Assembly: GCF_029893365.1 (NCBI RefSeq)
Contig: NZ_JARXUZ010000001.1
Span: 2,728,001 to 2,792,000 of the forward strand
Direction: 5' to 3'
Origin: Cryobacterium sp. CG_9.6
Lineage (GTDB): Bacteria; Actinomycetota; Actinomycetes; Actinomycetales; Microbacteriaceae
Length of the DNA stretch: 64,000 nt
In this document: piece by piece, positions 26,001-34,759 of the stretch
Numbering within the stretch: the stretch's first letter is position 1
How the letters are laid out: each line of letters starts with the position of its first letter
Program-made: the position numbers and the translations under genes
Notes under the pieces: model-generated
Databases searched by the model: none
Seen by the model: only the letters and a program-made list of their open reading frames with translations
Told to the model about the DNA's origin: nothing

Positions 26001-26831
26001 GTAGGCCGTTTCAATGTTCTGCCGGGCATGACGGTTGCCGGCAATCGCGTCGAGAAGCGGATGCTCCAACTTGTGGGCATCGGCGGCCAGCGCACGGCCC
26101 ACATCGGCGAACGACGACACCACCAGTCGGGGAACAACCTGAAACCAGGGAAGGTGCGAGGTGAGGCCACGCAGTCGGTCAATCACCGGCTGCGGCTTGA
26201 AGGCCCCGTTCGTGACGGCGAGGGCCACGAACGCGTCGGCGTCGAGGGTGATCTGAAACTGGTCGTGCAGGGCCCGAGCGAGTTCGGGGTTGAGAAACGG
26301 TTGCCCCTTGAGCTTGAGCTCGTAATCGCGACCGTAACGACGAATGGCAAGCGGTCGCAGCAGCACCGGCGCGAGAAAGTCCACGTCGTTGAAGCGCCAT
26401 TCCGCCAGACCGATACCCAGGTTGACGGACTCAATGCCGCGCATCGATCGAAGCTCGATGCCCTTCTGGGTGATCTCGTTCGCGGCCAGGCGGGCATTGC
26501 GCAGCGCCAGTTCATCGCGAATCAAATTGGACAGCAGCGTGGTTTTTCCGGAAATGAACTGCGGCAGACCACCGGGATGGGTGGCGCTCAGCTCAATGCG
26601 CGTGCGCGGGCTGTCGCTGAAGTGCAGCAGCGGAGAGCGACCACCCAGCTGCCCGATTTCGTCGCGCCACCGCTTCCACTCGGGCTCAGCAATGTTGCCG
26701 GCCACCAGCGAGGGGTCGCCCAGGCTCAACGCATGCGGGCTGGTGGAGTTTTGCGGGTCAGGTGAAGAGACGTCCGCGTACTTCGAGAGCACATCGTCGT
26801 CGTCATCTTGTTTTCTATCCAAGTGCCACAC
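23064..26831 (-). CDS. Large SF1-helicase-like protein with degenerate ATPase motifs and C-terminal nuclease-like domain
   Basis: A 1255-aa cytosolic protein of the DUF4011/AAA_11-AAA_12 helicase type common in actinobacteria. The motif I position reads PGTGGTQT at about 322-329, with Gly326 where the Walker A lysine belongs. Motif II reads LLVDAGATTL instead of the usual DEAS. Motif III (AFGDPVTQTPSSF), motif IV (LTLTRSYRAGGEDLAEL) and motif VI (GMTRARRSMDI) remain recognisable. The last 90 residues resemble the REase-like domain (DUF559/MTES_1575 type) with the ending LRRLGWHYLRVHSFELF. The GTG at 26831 is used as start. It is monocistronic. It may be a catalytically altered helicase with structural or regulatory function; no role is established. 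Confidence 0.72.
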   Translation of the reverse strand: MWHLDRKQDDDDDVLSKYADVSSPDPQNSTSPHALSLGDPSLVAGNIAEPEWKRWRDEIGQLGGRSPLLHFSDSPRTRIELSATHPGGLPQFISGKTTLLSNLIRDELALRNARLAANEITQKGIELRSMRGIESVNLGIGLAEWRFNDVDFLAPVLLRPLAIRRYGRDYELKLKGQPFLNPELARALHDQFQITLDADAFVALAVTNGAFKPQPVIDRLRGLTSHLPWFQVVPRLVVSSFADVGRALAADAHKLEHPLLDAIAGNRHARQNIETAYNPVVPIGQDARPPATDVLLLDADPEQENVVAQIAAGNSLVVKTLPGTGGTQTIVNAIGSLIAQHKRVLVVSARRSSLDGIAHRLVQVGLPGVAVTPRSLKRDLIQSITRNEKATQPRVGDVDDALVRLRKVLLDYRSALTRRDSALGVSVLDALGELARLAQLSPPPSTTARLDRHALELLAYSRPAAAATLIKAAALGEFRYGPGDSPWYGASFTSTADASNTHQLAKRINKTELPRLLERAAGLVGQTRLRPFETVSELGVYLRLLLDIRETLDKFQPAVYDRSLTELIAATSSRRESTEMTSANRRRLRKLADEYLRPGVRVTDMNESLRRIQQQRTLWQRYAAAGVTPEVPVGINDVHVAYQRVSEDLSLLDVPLGAAGTTRALVSRPIKELIYTIAGLAAESEVLANLHERTALLATLRENNLDPLMMDLSQRHVSEQNVAAELELAWWQSVLETMLSGDRALLNANTGVLDRLEADFKLVDEAHASATGQLLAWLLAETWKIGVVDWPDEADQLRRLLRADRATPARLNDVAPHLGRVLAPVWLASPYEMAGISDRISFDTVLLVDAGATTLAENVGAIRRGRQIVAFGDPVTQTPSSFETGIRDAAEPGTEPTVTVDAMHADSALARLGELLPTLTLTRSYRAGGEDLAELVNHRFYGGRIDSLPWAGSYLGHGSLSINYVAGGRGMPDADSGAIESVDAEVVKVVELVIDHAMKRPRESLMVITASARHSVRVHQAVLAAFAKRTDLSDFILKDRAEPFTVLTLEQAVAQSRDRVIFSIGYGRTPHGRLLSNFGSLGEPGGERLLAIGMTRARRSMDIVSCFRPSDIEVDRQRHGILALAQVLSETEARSVEVQVPDASEAMLVDLAGRLERLGLTVTLGHRGKLALAASHLGRAIVVETDAVVGRASLRESLRLRPEVLRRLGWHYLRVHSFELFSNPDAVAARVASIVGVERPGIGSAGQGDPVRPLS

Positions 26832-26892
26832 AGGGCCACCCTAATTGCCCAACATGATAATCGTGGTGAAGCGGCCGGGGTTTCGTGGGTTT

Positions 26893-27633
26893 ATGCCCCG
26901 ATATCACGCGACAGGCCTCCTCCACTCGCCTAGGCTCATCGCTGTGCACGGTACTCGGTCAGCGGATGTCTCGGTGCGAGTTCGCGCCCGCGCCACCACC
27001 ACCGCCACTGATCACGCCGCGCTGGCTGCCCTCGTGGCTGCTCGACTCGCGAGCGAGCCGTCGACCGGCTTCCGCCGGGGGCACGTTGTGCACGTGTCCG
27101 AGATCGAAATCGCCCACCGCTGCTCCCACTGCGGGTCGTCCCGGCACGGCCAGCCGTATGTGGCCGCTCCCCTCCACCTCGCCGGAACGGTGCACGTGAG
27201 CCTGAGTCGCGCCGGCACCTGGCTGGCACTGGCCGTGTCGCGCACCGGGCCTGTGGGAATCGATCTGGAGGAGATCTCTGCCGTGCGCCGTGCCGGATTT
27301 GATGATGTGGCCTTCAACCCCACTGAAAGGGCCGAACTGGCCCTGCTCGATACCGCCGCCGCCGATCACGCGCGTGCCGTGTTCTGGACCCGCAAAGAAG
27401 CCCTGCTGAAACTCACCGGAGACGGCCTGCGGGTTGACCCGCGAGAGCTCACCGCCTCACTCTGGGAGAGTGCCCCGCTCCTCTGGCCCCGTGCACCACT
27501 GGACATGACCACGGTGCAAATCAGCCCGGTACACATCGACCCGGTACGTGTGGGCGACGCCACCCTCGTCGGAACCCTCGTGCAGCAGGTTAGAGGCTCG
27601 GAAGACTGGCCGAGAAAATCCAGCGATCGATGA
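26893..27633 (+). CDS. 4'-phosphopantetheinyl transferase (Sfp type)
   Basis: A protein of up to 246 aa that would transfer the phosphopantetheine arm of CoA to a carrier-protein serine. The two diagnostic motifs are present: GIDLEEI (Mg2+ binding) at about residue 120 and FWTRKEALLKLTGDGL at about 161. The start is unsettled: ATG 26893 or GTG 26944, neither with a strong ribosome binding site. The 3' end overlaps the convergent M1 peptidase by 44 bp. The neighbouring Pls-like synthetase carries a carrier domain, its likely target. Confidence 0.85.
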   Translation: MPRYHATGLLHSPRLIAVHGTRSADVSVRVRARATTTATDHAALAALVAARLASEPSTGFRRGHVVHVSEIEIAHRCSHCGSSRHGQPYVAAPLHLAGTVHVSLSRAGTWLALAVSRTGPVGIDLEEISAVRRAGFDDVAFNPTERAELALLDTAAADHARAVFWTRKEALLKLTGDGLRVDPRELTASLWESAPLLWPRAPLDMTTVQISPVHIDPVRVGDATLVGTLVQQVRGSEDWPRKSSDR

Positions 27634-28918
27634 AGGTGCCGATGACGCGGCTTCCGGTGTGCTGGGCAAAGAAGGTGATGAAGGCATCCGTTGTCACGTG
27701 GCCGTGGCGAAACGCTTGCGTGTAGGCGCTCAGCGCGGAGAAGAACGCCTCGTCCCCGAGGGACACCCGAATGGCGTGCAGGGTCAGCGCGCCGCGCTTG
27801 TAGACGCGATCGTCAAACATGTCGCGCGGCCCCGGGTCGCCCACAACGAGGTCTTTGGGTAGCTTGTTGAGCTCGTTACGAAACGCGCGGGCACTCTGAT
27901 CTGCGCTCCGCCCGCCGCTCTGTTCCTCCCATAACCACTCGGCGTAGCAGGCAAAGCCCTCGTGTAACCAGATGTCTTGCCACCTTGAGACCGTGAGGCT
28001 GTTTCCGTACCACTGGTGGGCCAGTTCGTGGGCGATCAGCCGGTCGCTGCCATGCACTCCGTCGGCGTGATTGCGCCCGAACACCGCCAGACCGTGCGCC
28101 TCCAGCGGAATCTCCAGCTCGTCGTCGGTCACCACGACTGAGTACGACGAGAACGGGTAGGGCCCAAACCGGTCGGAAAAGAACGTGATCATTTCGCCCA
28201 GCCGCCCGAAGTCCGTCGCCACCTCGCTCGAGTGGTCGGCGGGGAAGAACAGGCTCTGCGCCACCGGGGACGCCGCCAGATCCCGCCTGCGGTAGCGGCC
28301 GATCGCCACGGTGGCGAGATACGTGGCCACGGGCTCGCGCACATAAAATGTCCAGCTCGTGCGGCCCGACCGTGCCGACTGCGACACGAGCGTGCCATTG
28401 GAAATAACGGTGTAGCCCGATTCGCAGCTCACGCTGATGCGATAGGTGGCCTTGTTGCTCGGATGGTCGTTACACGGAAACCAGGTTTGTGCGCCAATAG
28501 GTTGCCCCGACACCAGCACACCGTCGTCGAGCTCTTCCCACCCCACCTCGCCCCAGGCGCTGCGCACCGGATGCGGCGCACCGCGGTAGCGCACCAGAAT
28601 CTCGAACGACACCCCCGCCTGCAGCGTCGTGGCCGCGGTCACCACGAGTTTGCGCGCCGTGTGGGTGAATTTGCGCGCCGCCACCCCGTTCACGGTCACC
28701 TTGTCCACGGACAAACCGGCGCAGTCAAGACTGAAACGATCAAGCCGGCCGGTGGCCCGTGCGGTGATGATCGCCGTGGCGTTCAGCCGGTTCGTGGCCA
28801 CGCGGTAGTCAAGGGCGAGGTCGTAGTGCTCCGCGAGATACCCGCCATTTCCGCTGGTGGGAATGTAGGGATCACCAGCGGTTGCGGAGCCGGAGTGGAG
28901 AGTGGGAAGAGAGGGCAT
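27590..28918 (-). CDS. M1 family metallopeptidase (aminopeptidase N type, short form)
   Basis: A 442-aa zinc aminopeptidase. The catalytic HELAHQWYGN motif and the downstream zinc-binding Glu in LHEGFACYAEWLW are present. The N-terminal beta domain has the substrate-binding region around AHGLAVFGR; the canonical GAMEN stretch reads EIPLEAHGLAVF. It lacks the long C-terminal helical domain of PepN. ATG 28918 has GGGAGG 4 nt upstream and starts 11 bp after the synthetase stop, so both are in one transcript. No signal peptide is visible. Confidence 0.88.
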   Translation of the reverse strand: MPSLPTLHSGSATAGDPYIPTSGNGGYLAEHYDLALDYRVATNRLNATAIITARATGRLDRFSLDCAGLSVDKVTVNGVAARKFTHTARKLVVTAATTLQAGVSFEILVRYRGAPHPVRSAWGEVGWEELDDGVLVSGQPIGAQTWFPCNDHPSNKATYRISVSCESGYTVISNGTLVSQSARSGRTSWTFYVREPVATYLATVAIGRYRRRDLAASPVAQSLFFPADHSSEVATDFGRLGEMITFFSDRFGPYPFSSYSVVVTDDELEIPLEAHGLAVFGRNHADGVHGSDRLIAHELAHQWYGNSLTVSRWQDIWLHEGFACYAEWLWEEQSGGRSADQSARAFRNELNKLPKDLVVGDPGPRDMFDDRVYKRGALTLHAIRVSLGDEAFFSALSAYTQAFRHGHVTTDAFITFFAQHTGSRVIGTFIDRWIFSASLPSL

Positions 28919-28929
28919 CAGACCTCCCA

Positions 28930-31900
28930 CTATTTCATGACCGGCTGCACATCAGCCACCGGAACCGGCCATGGCGGGGCGTGCCACGGCGAGATGGGGT
29001 TTCCCGACCAGATCGATCCGGTAGGAACCCGTTCGCCGCGCATCACGAGCGAGGCCGGTCCCACGGTCGATCCCTCATCGACCGACGCCGCGGGCAGGAT
29101 CACGCTGTGCGGGCCCAGCGTCGATCCGGCGGCCATCACCACCGTGTCGAGCTGCATAATACGGTCGTGAAAAAGGTGCGTTTGCACAACGCAGCCGCGG
29201 TTCACGGTAACGCCGTCACCGAGGTTCACGAGGTCGGCTTCGGGTAGCCAGTACGACTCGCACCACACTCCCCGGCCCACCGTGGCACCCAGGCTACGCA
29301 GCCACACGGCCAGGGCGGGTGTTCCGGCCGCCTTCGCCGCGAACCACGGCCGCGCCACAATCTCCACAAAGCTATCCGACACGTCGTTGCGCCAGATGAA
29401 CGATGACCAGAGCGGATGCTCCGTGGCCGCGATGCGCCCCACCAGCAGCCACTTGGCCGCACTGGTCACCACTGCGGCGAGCGCTCCCGCCGCCAGCAGC
29501 ACCACGCCGGAGAGGGCAATCGCAAAGCCGAGACCCACGGTGAGCCAGAGCCATTCGAGGCCGCCCAGCACGCCGAGGGCCACCAGCGCACTCACGATCG
29601 CGGGCACCAGGCGCAGAATCTCCCACAGTGCCCGGGCCACCTTCAGCTGCGTGGGCGGGTCGAATGTTCGCGCCTCGTCGGCATCCGTTATGGTTCGACG
29701 CAGCCGCGCTGCCGGGTTGCCCAGCCAGCTGGAACCCCGCTTAGCTTTGCGCGGGGTGGACGAGAGCACGGCCACGAGACCATTGCGGGGCACGGTTCGG
29801 CCGGGCCCCGCCATGCCGCTGTTGCCGAGGAACGCGCGACGCCCCACCTTGGCCGGGCCAATGTGCAGCCAGCCTCCACCCAGTTCGTAACAGGCCACCA
29901 TGGTGTCATCGGCGAGGAAGGCGTCCGGCGCGATGGTGGTGAGAGACGGGATGAGTAGAACCGTGCTGGCCTCCACGCCGGAGCCCACCTTGGCCCCGAG
30001 CAGCCGCAGCCACACGGGCGTGAACAGGCTCGCGAAGAGGGGAAACAAAACGTCGCGGGTGCCATCGAGCAAGCGTTCGGTCATCCACGCTTGCCAGCCG
30101 ATGCGGCTCCGCACCGGGTAGTAGCCCTCCCGCAGTCCCATGCTGAGGACCCGCACCGCCCCGATCACGAGCAGGGCGTAGAACACTCCGCCCACAAGAA
30201 CGGCGAGCGGCATCATCGCTGCGGCGCGCAGCAGGGCGGAGCCGAGCGAGTCGGCGTCGCCGATAGCAAGGCCGAGCAGCAGGGCTCCCAGAGCGATCGC
30301 GAGTGCCGGAATTCCGGTGAGCGCAATCGATCCGGCCGCAAAGAGGGCGAGCCAGCGGCGACCGGCGGGCGGGCGATCGGCGGGCCACGACGACTTGGCC
30401 GAGCCGACGCGGCGGGCCGGGGACCCGGCCCAGCGTTCACCGGCCGGCACCGCATCACTCACTGCGGCTCCCGGTTCAATCTGGGCGCCGTTTCCAATGT
30501 GGGCGCCGCCGAGCAGGGTACTGCGGGAGCCGATCTTCGCGTCGGCACCGATGTGCACGTGACCGATGCGCAGAATATCTCCGTCCACCCAGAACCCGGC
30601 AAGGTCGCACTCCGGTTCAATGGCCGCCTGCGAGCCGATCGAGAGCATCCCCGTGACCGGGGGCAGGGTGTGCAGGTCAACGTCGCGGCCGATCTGGGCA
30701 CCCAGTGCGCGGGCGTAGTAGCTGATCCACGGTGCACCGGCCAGACTGTGCGCGTCAACCAGAAGGGCAACCTGTTCCGCGAGCCAGAGTCGCAGATGAA
30801 CGGAACCGCCGCGGGGATAGTTGCCGGGTTTCAGGCCGCGCAGCAGCAGCCGTGCGGCTACAACGGAGATCGTCATTTTGCCCACCGGGGTGACGAAGAG
30901 CAGGAAGCCCGTCACCACGGCCCACCACGAGAGTGTGGGGACAAAAGTGGATGCGCCCCAGGCCGCGAGCAGGTTGTTCGCCACCGCCAGATACACCAGC
31001 CAGCGGGCGCCGACCAGAACGTGGAGCGGAATGCCGAGCAGCGTCTGGGCGAACTGGCTGCCGCGCGGTGTGGGCAGAACACGACGGGTGACCACGGGGA
31101 TGTCGGGAGTGCGGGCGTCGAGCTCGTCGGCGAGGGAGCCGATGCGCGGGTAATCGTAGATGTCGGCCACGGTGGTTTCGGCGAAGCGCTCCCGCACGGC
31201 GGAGACAAACTGTGCGGCGGAGAGCGACCCACCGCCATGGGCGAAGAAATCATCATCCGGGCCGGACACGGGAACGCCGAGGATCGCGGCCCACTTTTCG
31301 GCCAGCCACGTGGCTGTGGGGCTCAGCTCGGTGGCGGCACCCTCCTCGCCGGTGGCCGGCAGGGGCCACGGCAGTGCCGCGCGGTCCACCTTGCCGGAGG
31401 TACGGGTGGGAAGTTCGGCAACAACGGCAAGCAGCGGAACGAGTGCGGCGGGCAGTTCTTCGCGGAGCCGGTCCATGGCGACGGCGCGGTCGAAGCCGTG
31501 GGGGGCATCCGCTTGCCCGGCGGTGGTGAGCGCAATGTAGCCGACGAGCACGTGGTTACCAGCCGGAGTGGTCTGCACCACGGCAGCGCCGCCGGCAACC
31601 CCGGCGAGGGACTGCAGGGCGGCGTCGACCTCCCCGAGTTCGATACGGCGTCCGCCGAGTTTCACCTGGTCGTCGGCGCGGCCCACGAACACGAGGCCGG
31701 CGGCTTCGAAGCGCACGAGGTCGCCGCTCCGGTAGGCACGGTCCCAGCCGAGTTCGGCATGCGGGGCATACTTTTCGGCGTCTTTGGCGGGATCCAGGTA
31801 GCGGGCGAGCCCCACGCCACCAATGATGAGCTCCCCCGTCTCGCCCTCGGCCACGCGCTGGCCGGCCGCGTCGACCACGGCCAGGTTCCAGCCGTCGAGG

Positions 31901-32931
31901 GGCAAGCCGATGCGCACGAGGCTCTCGGTACCAAGCAACGCGCCGCACGACACTACGGTGGCCTCGGTGGGTCCGTAGGTGTTCCACACCTCACGATCGC
32001 GGTCGGTGATGCGGGCCACGAGGTCGGGCGGACAGGCCTCGCCGCCGAAGATCACGAGGCGCACCCGTTCGAGGGCGTCCTGCGGCCAGAGCGCCGCGAG
32101 CGTGGGCACGGTGGAGACCACGGTGATGCCGTGCGCAATGAGCCAGGGGCCGAGGTCTGCCCCGGAGCGCACGAGTGACCGGGGGGCGGGAACCAGGCAG
32201 GCGCCGTTGCGCCAGGCTAACCACATCTCTTCGCAGCTGGCGTCGAAGGCAACGGAGAGGCCGGCGAGCACGCGGTCGCCCGTGCCAATCGGTTCATCGC
32301 GCAGAAAGAGGCCGGCCTCGGCATCAACGAAGGCTGCGGCGGAGCGGTGCGTGACAGCCACGCCTTTGGGCACCCCGGTAGATCCCGAGGTGAAGATCAC
32401 CCAGGCGTCGTCCTCGGGCGTGGGAATGACGCCGGTGGGAAAGACCAGGCCCGGGTCTTCGTTCGCGGGCAAGCCACGCGCGGCGAGCGCGGCACCGTCA
32501 ACGCTGTCACGCACGGCAAAGACGGCCCCCGTGCCGATGATGCCCACAACCTGCGCCTCGGTGAAAACGAGCCGGGCGCGTTCCTCGGGGTCGTCGGCGT
32601 CGACGGGCACGTAGGCCGCGCCAACCAGCAGGGTGGCGAGAATGGACACGTAGAGGTCGCGGGTTCCCGAGGGGATGCGAATCCCCACGTTGTCCCCGCG
32701 CCGCACTCCGCTGCGGCTGAGCCTCGTGGCCTGGTCGTTCACCAGCCGCAGCAGGCCACGGTAGCTGATGGCGCCGGCCGCGTCTTCCAGGGCGAGCGCC
32801 TCCGGGTGCAGCTGCGCCGTCGCGGCCAGAATGTCGGCGAGGGTGCGCGCCGGGGTGACGCGTGATCCGGCCTCGAGCACGCGCTGCGGATGCACGTGCC
32901 GCTGGTTCTCATCTAGTGTGCTGACGTTCAC
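28930..32931 (-). CDS. Pls/PosA-family single-module nonribosomal peptide synthetase (poly-amino-acid synthetase-like)
   Basis: A 1333-aa membrane enzyme. Domains: adenylation (1-515; IFTSGSTGVPKGVAVTH at about 180, YGPTEAT at 319-325), carrier domain (phosphopantetheine Ser569 in HGGGSLSA), then six or so membrane helices interleaved with three left-handed beta-helix/condensation-like blocks typical of epsilon-poly-lysine synthetase (Pls, about 1319 aa). Manual alignment to PheA gives pocket residues D230, A231, E234, S273, I294, G296, T318, V326, V327 plus the invariant Lys of TSGKVDR, i.e. DAESIGTVVK. This differs at one place from the lysine code DAESIGSVVK. The GTG start has GGGAG 6 nt upstream. 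It is co-transcribed with the M1 peptidase; a PPTase lies next to it. Confidence 0.88.
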   Translation of the reverse strand: MNVSTLDENQRHVHPQRVLEAGSRVTPARTLADILAATAQLHPEALALEDAAGAISYRGLLRLVNDQATRLSRSGVRRGDNVGIRIPSGTRDLYVSILATLLVGAAYVPVDADDPEERARLVFTEAQVVGIIGTGAVFAVRDSVDGAALAARGLPANEDPGLVFPTGVIPTPEDDAWVIFTSGSTGVPKGVAVTHRSAAAFVDAEAGLFLRDEPIGTGDRVLAGLSVAFDASCEEMWLAWRNGACLVPAPRSLVRSGADLGPWLIAHGITVVSTVPTLAALWPQDALERVRLVIFGGEACPPDLVARITDRDREVWNTYGPTEATVVSCGALLGTESLVRIGLPLDGWNLAVVDAAGQRVAEGETGELIIGGVGLARYLDPAKDAEKYAPHAELGWDRAYRSGDLVRFEAAGLVFVGRADDQVKLGGRRIELGEVDAALQSLAGVAGGAAVVQTTPAGNHVLVGYIALTTAGQADAPHGFDRAVAMDRLREELPAALVPLLAVVAELPTRTSGKVDRAALPWPLPATGEEGAATELSPTATWLAEKWAAILGVPVSGPDDDFFAHGGGSLSAAQFVSAVRERFAETTVADIYDYPRIGSLADELDARTPDIPVVTRRVLPTPRGSQFAQTLLGIPLHVLVGARWLVYLAVANNLLAAWGASTFVPTLSWWAVVTGFLLFVTPVGKMTISVVAARLLLRGLKPGNYPRGGSVHLRLWLAEQVALLVDAHSLAGAPWISYYARALGAQIGRDVDLHTLPPVTGMLSIGSQAAIEPECDLAGFWVDGDILRIGHVHIGADAKIGSRSTLLGGAHIGNGAQIEPGAAVSDAVPAGERWAGSPARRVGSAKSSWPADRPPAGRRWLALFAAGSIALTGIPALAIALGALLLGLAIGDADSLGSALLRAAAMMPLAVLVGGVFYALLVIGAVRVLSMGLREGYYPVRSRIGWQAWMTERLLDGTRDVLFPLFASLFTPVWLRLLGAKVGSGVEASTVLLIPSLTTIAPDAFLADDTMVACYELGGGWLHIGPAKVGRRAFLGNSGMAGPGRTVPRNGLVAVLSSTPRKAKRGSSWLGNPAARLRRTITDADEARTFDPPTQLKVARALWEILRLVPAIVSALVALGVLGGLEWLWLTVGLGFAIALSGVVLLAAGALAAVVTSAAKWLLVGRIAATEHPLWSSFIWRNDVSDSFVEIVARPWFAAKAAGTPALAVWLRSLGATVGRGVWCESYWLPEADLVNLGDGVTVNRGCVVQTHLFHDRIMQLDTVVMAAGSTLGPHSVILPAASVDEGSTVGPASLVMRGERVPTGSIWSGNPISPWHAPPWPVPVADVQPVMK

Positions 32932-33109
32932 GGCGCTCCCTTTATTACGCGGCCTTTTCGGCCGTGCACGGGCTTAGTTTAGAGGTCGGAGGTGTCGCGC
33001 TGACGGCACGGTCGGCATCCGCTTCTGCAACGCGGCGTAACCCTACTTGGATCTTCGGGGTACACCGGTCGATGATGAGGTTCACCACATGATTCTCGAG
33101 GGGAGACCG

Positions 33110-33685
33110 ATGAGCACTCACAACAACGCGCGACGGATCGAAACTGGAGACCTGGGCGAGATGCCCACCCCCCAGCCGTTCGGCGGGCTCAGCCCCGAAG
33201 ATTTCAAACTGGCGTTTCGCAATCACCCGGCCGGTGTCGCCGTGATCACCGCGGATGCGGGCGACGGCCCAGTGGGGCTCACCGCAACCTCGGTGTTTTC
33301 GGTCAGTGCGGAGCCGCCGCTGCTGGTGTTCTCGCTCTCCGACCAATCGTCCAGCGCACCCACCATCGGGCGGGCCGACACCGTGGTGGTGCACCTCCTC
33401 GGTGCCGACCAGCTGTCCATCGCCCAGCTCTGCGCCACGAGCGGCATCGACCGCTTCGCGGACACGGAAATCTGGGACCGCCTCGCCTCGGGAGAACCCT
33501 ATTTTCCCTCGGCCCACGCGTGGATTCGTGGGCGGGTGATCAATCAGATGGCGGCCGGAAGCTCCACCGTGATTGCCGTGCACGCCCTGGAATCGCACGT
33601 GTCCAACGACGGCGCTGGTTCCGACGCACTGGTGTACCACAACCGCACGTGGCACCAGTTGAGTGAGTCGTCCGCCATCGCCTAG
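33110..33685 (+). CDS. Flavin reductase family protein (FMN-binding split barrel)
   Basis: A 191-aa oxidoreductase of the HpaC/NtaB type. The conserved stretch LAFRNHPAGVAVITADAGDG and the flavin-binding GLTATSVFSVSAEPPLLVFS (20 residues) are present. The ATG at 33110 has GGGGAG 5 nt upstream. It could supply reduced flavin to a two-component monooxygenase, but no partner oxygenase lies nearby. Confidence 0.85.
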   Translation: MSTHNNARRIETGDLGEMPTPQPFGGLSPEDFKLAFRNHPAGVAVITADAGDGPVGLTATSVFSVSAEPPLLVFSLSDQSSSAPTIGRADTVVVHLLGADQLSIAQLCATSGIDRFADTEIWDRLASGEPYFPSAHAWIRGRVINQMAAGSSTVIAVHALESHVSNDGAGSDALVYHNRTWHQLSESSAIA

Positions 33686-33694
33686 AATCGACTG

Positions 33695-33710
33695 CACTCC
33701 CCCCGGAGTG
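33695..33710. terminator. Possible terminator between convergent genes
   Basis: A short hairpin, CACTCC with GGAGTG and a 4-nt C-rich loop, lies 10 bp after the flavin reductase stop and 17 bp from the convergent ATP-grasp stop. No T-run, so weak. Confidence 0.35.
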
Positions 33711-33726
33711 ACTGCTCCGCGCACGG

Positions 33727-34689
33727 CTACGCGGCGAGACCCTTGAGGTACCGCGCGAGAGCCTGCGGTGCGGAGCGAGGCGCTTCCGCTTCGACCACCG
33801 CGTTGTAGTTGGTGTTCGTGTTCACGTCGTAGGTGAGCACGCGGCCGTCCTCCGCCTCGATGAACTCGATGCCGAACACTTCGAGCCCGGCCCGGCGACC
33901 GAACTCCAGATACTTCTCGATGATGGAATGATCGAAGTCGTCGCGCACGCTGAACAGCTGTTGCCCGGCCACGGGGGCAATCGTGGCTCCGTGCGGCATG
34001 ATCAGTTCGCGGGTGATCGGGTCGATGGCACAGGCATCCGCGGGGCACAGCTGAAAACCGCCGCGCGCGGTATCGGCCTTCACCGCGTAGATGAATTCAC
34101 CGCCCACAATTTCGGCCCGCGTGATGAAGGGCTCTGCCGCCCGGATGTATTCCTGCACGAGCGTGATGCCGTCTTGCGACTGTTCAAAGTCGGGGCCGTT
34201 CACGTACTCGGCGAGCTCCTCATGGCTGTCGATCTTACGCACCCCGAGGCCCTTGCCGCCCTGGTTGTGCTTGATGATGAACGGTGCCGTGAAGCCGCGA
34301 GCCGCGTCGAGAATCTGTGACCGACCCACGGCGGCAACGGTGCGCGGAGTATCGATTCCGGAGGCCTTCAGCGCCACGAGCTGCTCAACCTTGCTCATTT
34401 CGAGTTCAAGCACCCGGCGACCGTTCACGGTGCGACGACCGTGCGCTTCCAGCCAGGCCAGAACCGCGCGGGCGTAGTCCTTCGACATTCCGTGATCGCG
34501 AGTGTGAGCGGATGCGCTGATGCGCGACCAGAAAATACCTTCCGGCGGTACCGAATCCAGGTCGAGGACCCCGTCGGTGAGCAGCCACTCCTTTACATGC
34601 ATTCCTTCGGCTTCAAAGGCGCGAGCAAAGGGCGGGAACCATTCCGGGTTTTCGTGCAGGGCATAGATCGTGGGCTGGCTGGAACTCAT
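33727..34689 (-). CDS. RimK-type ATP-grasp ligase-like protein
   Basis: A 320-aa ATP-grasp protein that would join a carboxylate to an amine with ATP. The glycine-rich ATP loop KHNQGGKGLGVRK and the C-terminal Mg/ATP ligands (GIEFIEAEDGRVLTYDVNTN, with the E/N pair) are visible. The start at 34689 has AAGGA 7 nt upstream. It lies 70 bp downstream of abgT and completes a three-gene unit with an M20 amidohydrolase. The amino-acid substrate is unknown. Confidence 0.83.
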   Translation of the reverse strand: MSSSQPTIYALHENPEWFPPFARAFEAEGMHVKEWLLTDGVLDLDSVPPEGIFWSRISASAHTRDHGMSKDYARAVLAWLEAHGRRTVNGRRVLELEMSKVEQLVALKASGIDTPRTVAAVGRSQILDAARGFTAPFIIKHNQGGKGLGVRKIDSHEELAEYVNGPDFEQSQDGITLVQEYIRAAEPFITRAEIVGGEFIYAVKADTARGGFQLCPADACAIDPITRELIMPHGATIAPVAGQQLFSVRDDFDHSIIEKYLEFGRRAGLEVFGIEFIEAEDGRVLTYDVNTNTNYNAVVEAEAPRSAPQALARYLKGLAA

Positions 34690-34759
34690 GGCAGATCCTT
34701 TCGAAAACGGGGGTGCCTCAGACACAAGGCGGGTGAGCGGGGCAGTATTCCGGGGCGCT

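Noticed and set aside
25326..26765. 479-codon plus-strand frame opposite the helicase-like gene
   Set aside because: Shadow frame, no ribosome binding site or domain.
30091..32178. 695-codon plus-strand frame opposite the Pls-like synthetase
   Set aside because: Antisense shadow; the minus-strand gene has clear adenylation and carrier motifs.
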